Assembly (NCBI RefSeq): GCF_050436995.1 | Contig: NC_134745.1 | Span: forward strand, 3,410,001 to 3,474,000 | DNA length: 64,000 nucleotides | Direction of reading: 5' to 3' | Source of the DNA: Anticarsia gemmatalis | Taxonomy: Eukaryota; Arthropoda; Insecta; Lepidoptera; Erebidae | Part shown: positions 11,633-23,400 of the stretch, in pieces | How positions within the stretch are numbered: position 1 is the stretch's first letter | Layout: the number at the start of each line of letters is the position of its first letter | The notes under the pieces: model-generated | The model's input: the letters and a program-made list of their open reading frames with translations, nothing else | What the model was told of the DNA's origin: nothing | Database searches by the model: none | Program-made: the position numbers and the translations under genes

Positions 11633-14600
11633 TAGTAGTATTCGTAAAAGAAAATGACAGGGCCTTGGTTCGTTCACTTGTTTTATTCTGTAAAGTGAAA
11701 AGTCTGTAGCTGCACTGTTTTGTAAACGGTGAAAACTGTGTGTATTAAATATATTATTATACATCAAAATACGCCTTCGAGTATAACACGTGCATGATAT
11801 CATAAAAAAACGAAAATTCCACATTGAAACCCACCTTTTAAAACGACAATTCATTAGTTATTCAACAACCAAACACAAAAAGAGCATTATCAGTCGACAA
11901 TGTAAGTAATGATTGATTGCACTAGTTGCACTATCAATTAGTGTAATAAGGTGTCTGTCATGGCTTCCAAGACTAATCTAGACTAGTTTAAATGACTTGA
12001 AACTTTAATAGGAGAAACACCTTTGTTTTTTGTTGCGTAAACGGATAATCGCTTTCGATTTGATCTGATTGATTTATTGTTTAAGTTGTTTTCAGCACGA
12101 TAATGTATATCGAGAAATCTGTGGCAAGATCTCTTGTTGTACCAATATTGACGATTTATCCGCTAAATTATGGGTTGTGGAGGTCCGACAGGTAGTTGCT
12201 GCAAGTAAAATAGTGTCATTCAGCTGTATCGGGAGGGACTGGGAGCCCACTTCAGCATTTTAATCTATTAAAATTAATCACATTAATCATAATTGAATCT
12301 AATAGAAAGAACGTCCCAAAAAAACTTTGGTAATTTTGGAAATTGTATAAATTGGGAGAAACTGCTAAGTTCTATTGAAACACTTTTTAAAAGATCACAT
12401 ATTATATCCACGCAAGAGAAGAATATTACGGTTTAAAATTCATTTCATGTCGCACTAAAGTGAATATAATTTGCCTTAATACCTCACTTAACTTTAAGTT
12501 ATTTCTCACCTACGGGATGTGACTGGCATCAAACGTCTCGCTTGATTAGCGGAAAACGTTGAAAAGCTTAGATCAATATTAATAACGTGTCAGTAATGAC
12601 GGGATGTCGTTAAATAAGATACGATTATATAGAACTAGCCATAGCCATATGACTCTTGTCCGCGAACCGTCCGCGTGAATTATAATATGGATATGGACGA
12701 CATGAACAAAACCACGGGCAAAAGTTAGTATTAGTCAATTTTTTTTTAGTTTATAGTTATTTTGGTTCATAAGGTACGATACTGCCAAGTTTTATCAAAA
12801 TCTGTTCAGTAATTGAGTATTATAGGTTTGTATGTGTTAAAAGTGAAAAAATAAAGGTTTGACTACTTAGGACCTTAATAAGGAAATATTGTAAAATAAA
12901 TTCTTTGATAATATGTCTCTATTTTATTTTGACAAAACGTGCACTGGGTATACAAATGCACATTGATCATAGCTTTTCTTTATGATCAACAAAACTCAAT
13001 TTCTTTGTCAATAGGCATTTTCGCCAAATATTTCCTCAAATTTTCCATAGAATAGACCTAAAAATCATTATCTTTCCTGCTAAATCATCCACATTCAAAC
13101 AGTAAGATATAAAATAATGCACATAAAACATAATACAGTGTTAGCAAACGTTGATTAGCGGCTCTAATCACAAATGCCTCTCAGAAGGTTGGCAGTTAGC
13201 TGGGACCTTGACGGCGAGCGGATTTCACATCACCAGAACGTACCCATAGTTATATGAACAACCGTTTATTTTGTACCATTTTATGGAAATTGTGTTGTAC
13301 AAAAATGTTTGAAAGGAAATCTTGAACTTGGTTATCACGCTTGTAACCTATGTAAGTAATTAAGGTTTCGACTCCCACGCAAGTGGTTGAGTTGTAAAAC
13401 TTAACATGCCCTGTTGGTATCTTGGAACTCAGAATTTAATGTAAATAAATAATTTTTTTTCATGTAATGTTGTAGTACTTTATAAGGAAACATATTTTAA
13501 GATAGTAGAGATCGCGGCATTCTTTAACGGCTGCCTACACACTTTTTTTAAGGGTGGATGATATAATATTTTAAAATAATGTAGTAAAACCACGTAAAAC
13601 TGTCACACCAATCTTGTCAGCATCGTAATCTTTTTAGTACAAAATATTTCTCAACTTTCCCTTCGACCAAGAAGACACCTCACCCTATAAGGAACCAGTT
13701 ACCTAAGAGCTTCGTCAATAATTGTTTAGTCCAATTTCATCACCGACCTGTTGAAATTCACAAGTAACTTCGTCTTGACAAATTGTAATGTGCAAAGTGA
13801 TAGTTTGCATAAATCTTCGACGGTCAAGGGCGAATATCAAAAGGCGTTGATACAATTTAAGAAAAATAGTAGATTTCCTTGAATGAGCCAAACTTGTTGG
13901 GTATGGTAATGAAAGATGTTAATATAATGATGGATATATAAATAATAATGATGCGTGGTTTTGTAACGGCTTCCTATGAAGCCCGTTTGATGTTTAGGTT
14001 AAAGGAAAATTGTAGGTTGTCCTCTTTGTGTTTTTATTTAAAGGTTGTTTCTTGAGAAAAGTTTCGGAGGAGATTAAAATAAGTCACATTTATGATAATA
14101 TTAAGTTTAGTAATGTTAGCACGGTTAATAACACAGATGACAATTCGTTTTTATTTAAAACATTTTTAGCTGGAATTATAGCAATAAAAATAACTCGAGA
14201 AGTTTGCGTTTAAAGTTACATTTCAAGTCTAAAGACGATTCTGAACAACCAGTAAGACCGTTTCAGACTAACACACGAACTTTATGACGATACTTAGATG
14301 AAATCGTTCAAAGTACTAGGCCAGTGGGCTAGGATGTTGTCTATAAACAATGTTAAGTGCATCCACCGGACATAATAATTTAAGTGTTTTGTTGTCAATT
14401 AACAAGATTTGTGTTTCCTTCATCATTGGATTTCGATGATGACCTTATTTGATCAAGAATTACTCTGATCACGTTATTTTTGTACCTAAACTAAACGTAC
14501 CTTCGTCTAAACGTACACCTATTCAAAATTTAAGCATGACTGATTGATATCGTGCCAAATCATCAGTATTACTACTGATGATTTAATCATTGCTATTTTT

Positions 14601-15339
14601 CAAAAGAGAAAATACATTGGAAATGTCAAAATCAGATTTTATTTGCCACAAAAAGTATTTTTATTCGGTAATTCACTCTAGAAGCCATCAAGCACCGGTT
14701 CTTATTTGAAAATATTTACCAACTTTTATAGCAAAAAAACAACAAAACATTACGACAAACGAAAACATCCACGCTCCATTACCCGCAAAGATTAACCCCA
14801 AAATAAATGAGCGGTAAGAAAAAAGCAATGTAAAAAGAACAATACAAGTCGATCGAAAATTGAAAATGAAGCACGTAAAGTAGACAAAGGTTTTCCATGA
14901 ACTAAATCTCACACTTATTCGACCACACACAACCTTGCTGAGTGGATTTACAGCACGCGGCAGTAATAGCCTAAAGGCTCTGTTATATTGATAAGAGGTA
15001 AAGGGATTCTGAAACAAATGCAGGAAAAATATGAAAGGGGAACTGGAATATGTTTTAAAAGCTAATGTTTCTGGAGTATTTTACTCTGAATTGGTGTCAT
15101 CTTCAGTATTACTTCAAACTTGCTTTTTTATCTTTAAACATTATGTTTCATGACACGTTACGTCATATATTTGAACTTAATGATGAAAAAAATACATAAT
15201 AAACCTGGGCATACGCAGTTTTGAAAAATAACATACTTTTTTAAATCCACATAGTAATTTGGCTCGTCAATCATTTCTAAAGAACGTTCATGTCCTATAT
15301 TTACAATTCTCCAGAATCTTACTGTCCTATAATACTAAA
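11633..15339. other. non-coding, AT-rich
   Basis: A decayed repeat with 'agttttatcaaaatctgttc' (about 12790), a type common in lepidopteran repeats, and the dyad at 14557. The 109-codon frame at 14688-15017 (-) is Phe- and Ser-rich with no recognisable family, start context or splice sites, and I do not call it. Confidence 0.5.
14557..14584. repeat. 12-bp perfect inverted repeat
   Basis: AAATCATCAGTA and TACTGATGATTT are separated by TTAC. It is short enough to be chance but could be a dyad binding site. Confidence 0.5.
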
Positions 15340-15607
15340 TCTATACGAATATAATAAAGCTGAAGAGTTTGTTTGTTTGTTTGTTTGATTGTTTGTTTGT
15401 TTGAACGCGCTAATCTCAGGAACTACTGGTGCGATTTGAAAAATTCTTTCAGTGTTAGATAGCCCATTTATCGAGGAAGGCTATAGGCTATATAAAATCA
15501 CGCTACGGTCATTAGGAGCGGAGTAGCAACGAAAAATGTTACAAAAACGGGGAAATTTTTGACCCATTCTCTTAGGTGACGCAAGCGAAGTAGCGCGGGT
15601 CAGCTAG
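15340..15607 (+). mobile_element. non-autonomous Helitron, copy 2
   Basis: TC start at 15340 and CTAG end at 15604-15607, with host A before and T after. The terminal hairpin is slightly damaged (GAAGTAGCG in place of GAAGTTGCG). The (TTTG)n tract is long and interrupted by one TTTGATTG. No coding capacity; it would depend on a Rep/helicase supplied elsewhere. Confidence 0.85.
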
Positions 15608-15999
15608 TGAACTATAAAGAAACTATCCTTATCACCTGTACCAACGATATCACCACAAACAAGTTTCCTTCACTCTAAAAGCGCCTTAAACATGTTACTT
15701 CAAGAGCCTACGCCGAGTAATTTGTGTCAGTTGAACAATAGTCGCGAGTGACAGACGGCATTAACTGAATATGCATGATGAGCCTTGTTATGAGGGCCCA
15801 ATTAATTGCCACTTACGTGTATATTGCATTGATACACGACTTGTCATTTTCACACCTCGTAGAATTTGTAGGGCTGGTAGTTGAATTAAAGAAGTTTAAA
15901 ATCAATAAAGAACCTGTCATGAGGTGATTGATGGTGTGATTGTGTATTGTCCATAAAAAATGCTTTTAAGTTCCCGGTTATTTGTCTCTTATAATATCA

Positions 16000-16259
16000 C
16001 TAGCTGACCCGCGCAACTTCGCTTGCGTCACCTAAGAGAATGGGTCAAAATTTTCCCCGTTTTGGTAACATTTTTCATTGCTACTCCGCTCCTAATGACC
16101 GTGGCGTGACGTTTTATAGCCTATAGCCTTCCTCGATAAATGGGCTATCTAACATTGAAAGAATTTTTCAAATCGGACCAGTAGTTCCTGAGATTAGCGC
16201 GTTCAAACAAACAAACAAACAAACTCTTCAGCTTTATTATATCAGTATAGAAGTATAGA
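16000..16259 (-). mobile_element. non-autonomous Helitron, copy 3
   Basis: Same family in the opposite direction, 392 bases from copy 2, so their CTAG ends face each other. The CTAG end (16000-16003) and TC start (16259-16258) are both present. The 16-base terminal hairpin sequence is intact. Confidence 0.85.
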
Positions 16260-16462
16260 TATGAAAGAACGAGACTGCAGCAAAATAACTAGAAATTTCA
16301 GACACGGTAATTGAAGTGTTGCAGACTAACTAAGAAGCAGAAAGAAGAAAGTAATCCATAATTTATATGTGATCTCAGATATCATAGTCAGGAAAGTGAG
16401 ATGTGATACACTGGAGCGAGTTCCTACCCTTACAAATTTTGTGACAATCACTTGTCACAAAT

Positions 16463-16650
16463 GATCGAAAATTTGACATTCAAACTTTGCAGCCACCATA
16501 GTTCCTACGACGTCCGTTAGAGGCGCTGATCAGATTTTCATATAAATTTTTTCGATTGCTAGCCAGTTGTACCGACAACTGGCTAGCAATCGAAAAAATT
16601 TATTTGATTACCGAATCGATAGTGGTTGAGAATCGAGCTACAGCGCTCCT
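16463..16650. mobile_element. MITE relative with a perfect internal hairpin
   Basis: Shares 'cgttagaggcgctgatcaga' and GAGAATCGAGCTAC with the copy at 49 kb. The end with 'ctagccagttgt' is present twice in opposite directions with only ACCG between (see the hairpin entry). Confidence 0.6.
16542..16603. repeat. perfect 29-bp hairpin with 4-base loop
   Basis: Arms 16542-16570 and 16575-16603 are exact reverse complements across all 29 bases. The loop is ACCG. The arms carry the family's CGATTGCTAGCCAGTTGT end, so this looks like a fold-back duplication of a MITE terminus. Confidence 0.9.
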
Positions 16651-16659
16651 GGACGTTCT

Positions 16660-18230
16660 TCGTAGTCGGTAGTACAGACTGCGGAAAATCACGCTAATTG
16701 TTTTAGTATGCAAATATCAATAATAAAAGTCCTATTGTTATGACTACAAAAAATCTGCGTAATTGAGACTGACTTTGATTTGATTGATTTATATAACGAT
16801 GCATACGTGTAATAAAGATTAGGACTTCCAATATTAAGGGCTTATGACTAAGGTGTCGGTTTCAAAGACAGGAATCGTGACAAACAACACCTACACGAAA
16901 CTAACCTCAAACATTTCACAATATTACATCAATAATTAATTTCTGAATCTATTTGAAAACGGGCTTCTGCGCGAAAATATTCCGCGAGGAAAATTTTCTC
17001 CTTTTCAACTGTCTTTATACAAAAATAGCGAGTCATAAATGAAAAATAACGTAGTATAAATGAAAGAACTTTTCAAATTGATCCAGGAGTTTTGGAGATT
17101 CGTTGTAAAATACAGACTTAGTTCTTTTAATTCTGTTAATAGATCAACTAGAGGTATAATAATAATACATGTATTTTGTCGTCAAACTACTGCAAAACCA
17201 GTAGTGACTCATACTCGTTTGGATGATCTAATAAATATTATTTTACATTATTTATACGATCATTAGCAACGGAATTGTTGTAATATTCATTAATTATTTT
17301 GGTAGACGAATTTTAATTTGACTTTTTTACCGGTTTGTTTTTGTCAACAGATAATGGCGTAATGCAGCCATATTGTCATCATCATCATAATTTGTTGCAA
17401 CTACAGCAATATTTTAAATTTTTACTTTTATTATGATATACACTAAAAATAATATGTTTTGACTTGTTTTTTTAAACATTTTAATTATCTGTAGTAGACC
17501 TATTTTGATACTATGTATATTTTTACAAAGTTAACTTTACTAACCGTCACAATTTGCATAATATTAGGACTTCAAACCTCTTGATAAACTCTTTAGTAGA
17601 ACATAGATCATTCCATAAGCAAAGCAATACAGGCACTACATTACATTCGGTACAACTACATAATGCAAATTTTCTTTTATTTTCTATATACTAAAGCGTG
17701 TCGAGTTGTAAAGTAAGCCCAAATTGAATACTTTAAAATCATTCACGACTATAGCAGATAACAAAACATCCAATTAGCCAATTTGGCCTAGTCAGCCCTG
17801 CAGCAAAGAGTAGGAGGCAAGGATAATACCCACAGTAATGGAGTCACATTAAGCTTGCCATTGTTGGATTTATGAGTTAATCAGTCACGACGGCCCTTTA
17901 TGACGAGAAAAAACGGTATAATCACATAACACTGCAATGTAGTTTGTAATAATTGATTTTATAATTGTTATGTTTTAAGCTTGCTTGATGGAATTGTTCT
18001 GTGGTTTTATACCTAAGGTTGTTGCTTGTTTATGCTGTTACTTAGTAAGGCTCTTTTATTAGCCTGAAATAGTCAAGTATAGTATGGGCCTTTTTTGCAG
18101 ATTGTTGAATTGATTCGTTTAATAAAGCCTTAACATTATACATACTAATCCTTAACAACTAAAGAAGATTTTATAAGCACACATTTTAGCTAACTAATAC
18201 ATCATATTGAGCTTACATTTATATGACATA
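16660..18230. other. non-coding
   Basis: A decayed Helitron-like block around 17060 ('gaacttttcaaattgatcca') explains the chance frame at 17060-17266. Nothing else supported. Confidence 0.5.
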
Positions 18231-18488
18231 CTAGCTGACCCGCGCAACTTCGCTTGCGTCACATAAGAAAGAATGCGTCATAATTTTTCCCGTTTTTGTA
18301 ACATTTCTCGTTGCTACTCCGCTCCTATTGGTCGTAGCGTGATGTTATATAGCCCATAACCTTCCTCGATAAATAGGCTATCTAACACTGAAAGAATTTT
18401 TCAGATCGGATCAGTAGTTCCTGAGATTAGCGCGTTCAAACAAACAAACAAACAAACAAACTCTTCAGCTTTATAATATTAGTATAGA
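18231..18488 (-). mobile_element. non-autonomous Helitron, copy 4
   Basis: Complete copy with CTAG at 18231-18234 and TC at 18488-18487, inserted between A and T. A second matching 5' end (TTAGTATAGA on the plus strand) lies at about 18822-18840 with 350 bases of unrelated sequence in between. Confidence 0.85.
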
Positions 18489-19504
18489 TTATGCATTTCG
18501 TGAGTATTAAACAATTTTAATTCGTATTAAAGGATTGCTTCCCTTTGAAAACCACCTACTGACTTAAGTAGCATAGTGCTGACAATAATTTGTCTATTTT
18601 ATCGTGTTTACCGCAAAACACAGAAAATTCATCAAGGCTTAGCCATGTGGTGATCAAATTAATTTTTAACGTTGGATATGATAACTGTCAAAAGTGATAT
18701 ACCTACGAATATTTTTATGATGATTATCTTAAAGAAGTCCGAAGGCTGAATAAGAACCATGAATCCGAATGAATTATTGACATTATGAGAAATATCGTAT
18801 ACTTAACATAAATATAAATAATTTATTATATTAGTATAGATTTTAAAGAATCAATTCGCGGCGCTCTCTTATGATGTCAATTTAATTGATGTTATTATGA
18901 TGTTTAGCTATTACTTATTAATGTGTTTAATGATGAAGATAACAAATCTGGACAAAAAACTCGAAGGAATTGTGATAGGCTTAAATCTAAGAAGTTCTAA
19001 AATACTTTTGTAGCCGTGACTGTCAAATAGCAAAAGACACAAGCACTCTAGATAAAGTATTTTGTAATAGTCCTTGTAAATATCAAACTACAGTTCACAC
19101 ATGTTAATTTGAACATTATTCAAATGTGGCTCGTAAAATTCATTTGTTGATACTTCCAACTTTTTATGGCTATCAATAGAAGGAATGGTATCAATGTATT
19201 CGCCGCTAGGTTCCAGCGAATATCCACATACAAAAAAGATAAGTTATACCACAAATAAAAGTCTCCCACGACTTAAAGAGAAACTGATACCGACGCTCAA
19301 ATTCCTTGACCTCATCCTCTTTGGGTACAAGATAAAACACAGTTTCTTCGCCCTAGAAATTTGCTTAATTAATTAAAAGGAATCTCGGGATGGTAACTCA
19401 AAACATTCGGATTCGCAAACCAATACTAGCTAACCGATCTTTATCGACCAAAATTATGGCATCCGACTTTTATATCGACGGTATAATACCAAACTGGAAT
19501 GCAT

Positions 19505-19523
19505 TTACCTAAGGCTTAGGTAA
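19505..19523. repeat. 19-base odd palindrome
   Basis: TTACCTAAGGCTTAGGTAA has 9-base arms around a single G. A half-site (TTAGGTAAA) recurs at about 19548-19556. Confidence 0.45.
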
Positions 19524-20384
19524 GTTCTTAGAAGTGCCAACAAAAAGTTAGGTAAATTCACCGAACAGTTTTTTATCGGCTAAAAAGTCGTTCATCACAT
19601 CCGAAGGTCATTGGCTAGACGTACACAAAGAATGCTTGTCTGCCTGCATGTTTTTACTTGAGTTTTTTTGGCAATGTCATACATGAACGTATAGAGAAGT
19701 CACGCAAAGGTCGAATGTATTTGGCCAAAGAATAATTTCATATTTGGTGATGCGAAAAAAAGTAAATTTAAAATTGTGAGTTGGGTCGTGATTTATCTTA
19801 TTATGGTCGAGATTCGTAATAAAATTATGTTTAAAACGTGAGTTTTATTCCTTTTGTTGTTTTGGAAAGACTTAGTACGTTTTGTGAAACCTAAAGAATG
19901 CGTAGAAATATAAATAACATATTTAATGGTCGACAATAACGTCATCTCGAAGTATTACGTATATTATATTCTAAGTAATGTTTGTTCATAGAAATAGCTA
20001 TTAACGCCACACCCTATTTTATGGTGGAACGCAATTATAATCTTCTTCAAGCATTCAATCAAGTTCTAGTCGTGTTCAAGGTTCATCCTTATTAGACTTA
20101 GCTATATTTAGTAGCACAACACTTTTAGTAGTGGCAGTGTTATGATTCTTTGCTTTTTCTACTTTGTTGATATTAATATTGTTTATCAAATAATTACGGT
20201 GGTTATCGAGTATACACGCACTATAATAATATGAACTTACTACGTACTTAAAATAATTATCTTCACACATCTCCGTGTGAATGACGGCAATTACAATTTT
20301 CAAGTGTATTACTAAGCAAGTTGTTATTTAACATTACACCGCATTTTTCCAATGAACGTTATTGATGACTGTGCACAAACATTA

Positions 20385-20432
20385 AATGTCAACTAATAAT
20401 GGGCCCATTCTCTTTCCTTGTGGGACGCCGTA
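20385..20432 (-). pseudogene. possible fossil of a non-LTR reverse transcriptase motif
   Basis: The minus strand reads YGVPQGKRMGPLLVDI and is then stopped by TAA. GVPQG followed by GPLL is the conserved segment of non-LTR reverse transcriptases that lies before the YADD box. No further RT similarity is evident to me on either side. It is either a short dead LINE scrap or a chance match. Confidence 0.35.
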
Positions 20433-23400
20433 ACATCTAAGTCAATAATACTAGAGATGGGAAAGGTAGAGGTAATCAAACACTTGTTATTGATACAGAT
20501 AATAGCTGTTTAGAAATTACAGATGATAATCTCATTCATTTGTACAAATAATTTGTTTTACTATTACCATGTAAGAGAGCTTAGATGAGAGAATAGACCG
20601 AATTTGTAATTTTAAGGTCACAAATTTCGAATGAATTCTTGTACTTACAGCTTCTTTGTTTAAAGTGCAATTGAATACAATGCTTACATCGTATTGCTTA
20701 AAAGACTTAATAAACTAATATAAACTCAAGATCAAACTTCCAAAGCCATTTCTGAAGCTACAAAATAAAAATGAACAGTCATTTAGCTCCATTCATCGGC
20801 AAATATAATATAATCTCGACATAAAACATCCGTAGCATCTCTAGCTAAAGCCTTACATTCTAACACACTACTTTTTATGGTTCCATCAATTATACCATCA
20901 AGGTTAGCCGCTGCCTCTACAGGTATTCCTTATACTTTCGTTTTTTAACTTGCAATTAAATCAGCTATTTTATATCGATTACGTCTTACACGTGCAATAG
21001 GTAAGGATTGTTATAAATTATTTATAACAGATAGGTATTTGAAGGAAAGGTAAATAAGGATAATTTATTTATGTGATCTTCTACATGCTGTGAGTGTTGT
21101 TGCAGTTTTTTTACTATTTTATTGTCGTAGTATTGCTTTTGTTTAAATGTTTATATTATTGAGAAGCCTTATTCGAGTTTGCCAAATTCAGCTAAGCAAT
21201 ATTTGCGTTAATATGTACAAAAACTCTATTTATCTCCACATACTACATTACATTGAGAAAATGCTAAGATTGCATTATTGTAAAAACGTAATTTGATATG
21301 GGCGTTTTTGGAAGTCTGTGAAAGAAAGTAGATTTTTGTCATCTGATTCAAATATTTATTTTGCGGATATGGGTACATGTTAAAATATGTTACAAATATG
21401 TACAGAAACACCATAATCAGCTTTTGGCATGCAAAATAACACCCTATACTGACTGATCTAGGTCTGTTTTATTCTATACAAATGTGAAAGAAGAGAAAAT
21501 TGATAAGAACATCAAGCAGTTTAATGTCATTTAGGATAGCTTGAAGCCCTTCGTAGATAATACAAAGCATATACTCATACAAAATGTTGAAATGAATGAA
21601 ATGAAATTCTGTACGCTTGTCCCTATGCAAATTTAGTGGGATATTACATTGTTTTATTTAATTAAGTACATTTCGAAGCATAATTTTCTGCATTCGTAAT
21701 CCTAGATTAAACAGTAGATACAGAAATAAAATTAGCAAACAACATAATAGCCCTATACAGTCGTCATTCAAAGTTTACTTCGCATGAAGACACACCTACA
21801 AAAGCCTGCTTAGAACCAGTAATATAACACCACGACAGTATCTCTAAAGGGTGAGGCAGGTGTATTACAAATTGATATTTCGCCACAGTAATATAATGTC
21901 AATACCCCATGCAAGAGTGAAAGCTTATAGCCTATTATTGCTATTTATCCAGCACTGGCTATAGACTTCTTAACTAATTTCTTATTGACAAACTCAGTGA
22001 CTTAATAACTATTATCTGTGTCTAAATCACGGAGAAGTTCAGCTTCAACCATTAAATGATTTCTTATCCATGGTACGAGTATGCCTGAGCCTTGGGTTGC
22101 TAATTTTAACCCAAAAACGAGGAGATGCTCAGTTCAGAAACAATTTAGCGCTGTCACCTATCTATGGCATGTCCGAGCCATAGGTTGCATAATCCATTGT
22201 TTAACTCACTGGTATATGCAACTATCTTTAAGTGCGTCAGTGACACTCGGTGATTTGGGTAGGGAAAACCACACTACTATTCTGCTACTATTTTATAGTA
22301 GGTCATCGCGTTTGTTACCTTTACACCGTCATCGCAGCAGTTGGTAACTTGTGAAAACAAATAAAAGCATGTTGTGATAATAGACACGGCCTTTTCCCCA
22401 CCAAAATTCACAAGACCGTCCGAAAATCGTGTCGGTTACGCAAATATACGTGAAAAATATCATGTCCAGATAGTTTTTATCTTAATTCTAGTTTCGCAAT
22501 TCGTCATTGACGATTGTAGAAGTTGTTTTTTATAATGATCATTATCTTATTATGCTGACCTTACTTAAATAGCACAATTCTGTATCGTTGCCCGCAACTT
22601 AAGTTGTTTCTCACGCTGTCCGCTCCGTGTGAGATTCAATCTGATGTTTGAAGTAATGAGCACAATCATTTTTGTAATTATTCATCTGAACATGTCTCGA
22701 GGCGATTTGTTCCCACTGGTCATAGAAAAAAGGCGTCTAAATCAATATTGTATATAGTTCACTGAGTGGTATCTAATGACTGTTTTGCATTAAACCGCAT
22801 TTGTTTTATTGGATTGTGTTTCAGTGAGTGAATGTGGATGGAGCAAAAAATGCATGAATCAGAGTATGTGTATCTCTAAAGATAAATTGTTCGATATCAA
22901 AATAATGTTTTCTCATCACTTTTAGATGCGGTAAAACCATCATGTTTGCCAGGTCAACGTTTAAAACAACCACTTTTACTTTGATTCTAACTTCGCCAGA
23001 ATGGTTTTTTTTTTGTTGCAGAAGCATAAGCAACTCGTATGGTGCTCCTGAGTCTGCAACAAAATAATAGTTACTTATTTAAGACTTAGTGAACATAATG
23101 AAAATCTTAACTTTAGTTATAATTTCTTGAGCAAGCAGACATGAAAGAGTCCAAAGCGCTAGCCTTCTTGTGTATATCTTTGATAGATCAATTCATAGTT
23201 TTACCATTCAATATAACAATATCAGCAAATTATAAGCTCTAGGTTTCTTATTGAGAATAGCACGCAAGCTTCTTCGACAAATGATTGACAGCAGTAAAAA
23301 AACTTTGAACATGCATTTACTGCCTATGAATTTTAATATTAAAAAAGTTTGATAAGTGAGCATAAAAGTTCATATTATTATGTATTTATAATGAGTCATC

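Noticed and set aside
14688..15017. 109-codon minus-strand frame, hydrophobic
   Set aside because: Phe/Ser/Leu-rich with no recognisable domain, start context or splice signals; expected by chance in AT-rich DNA. Possibly part of an old repeat.
22081..22347. 88-codon + frame with repeated GAGCC-GGTTGC blocks
   Set aside because: The blocks are at non-coding spacing and the frame has no family likeness; judged chance or repeat-derived.
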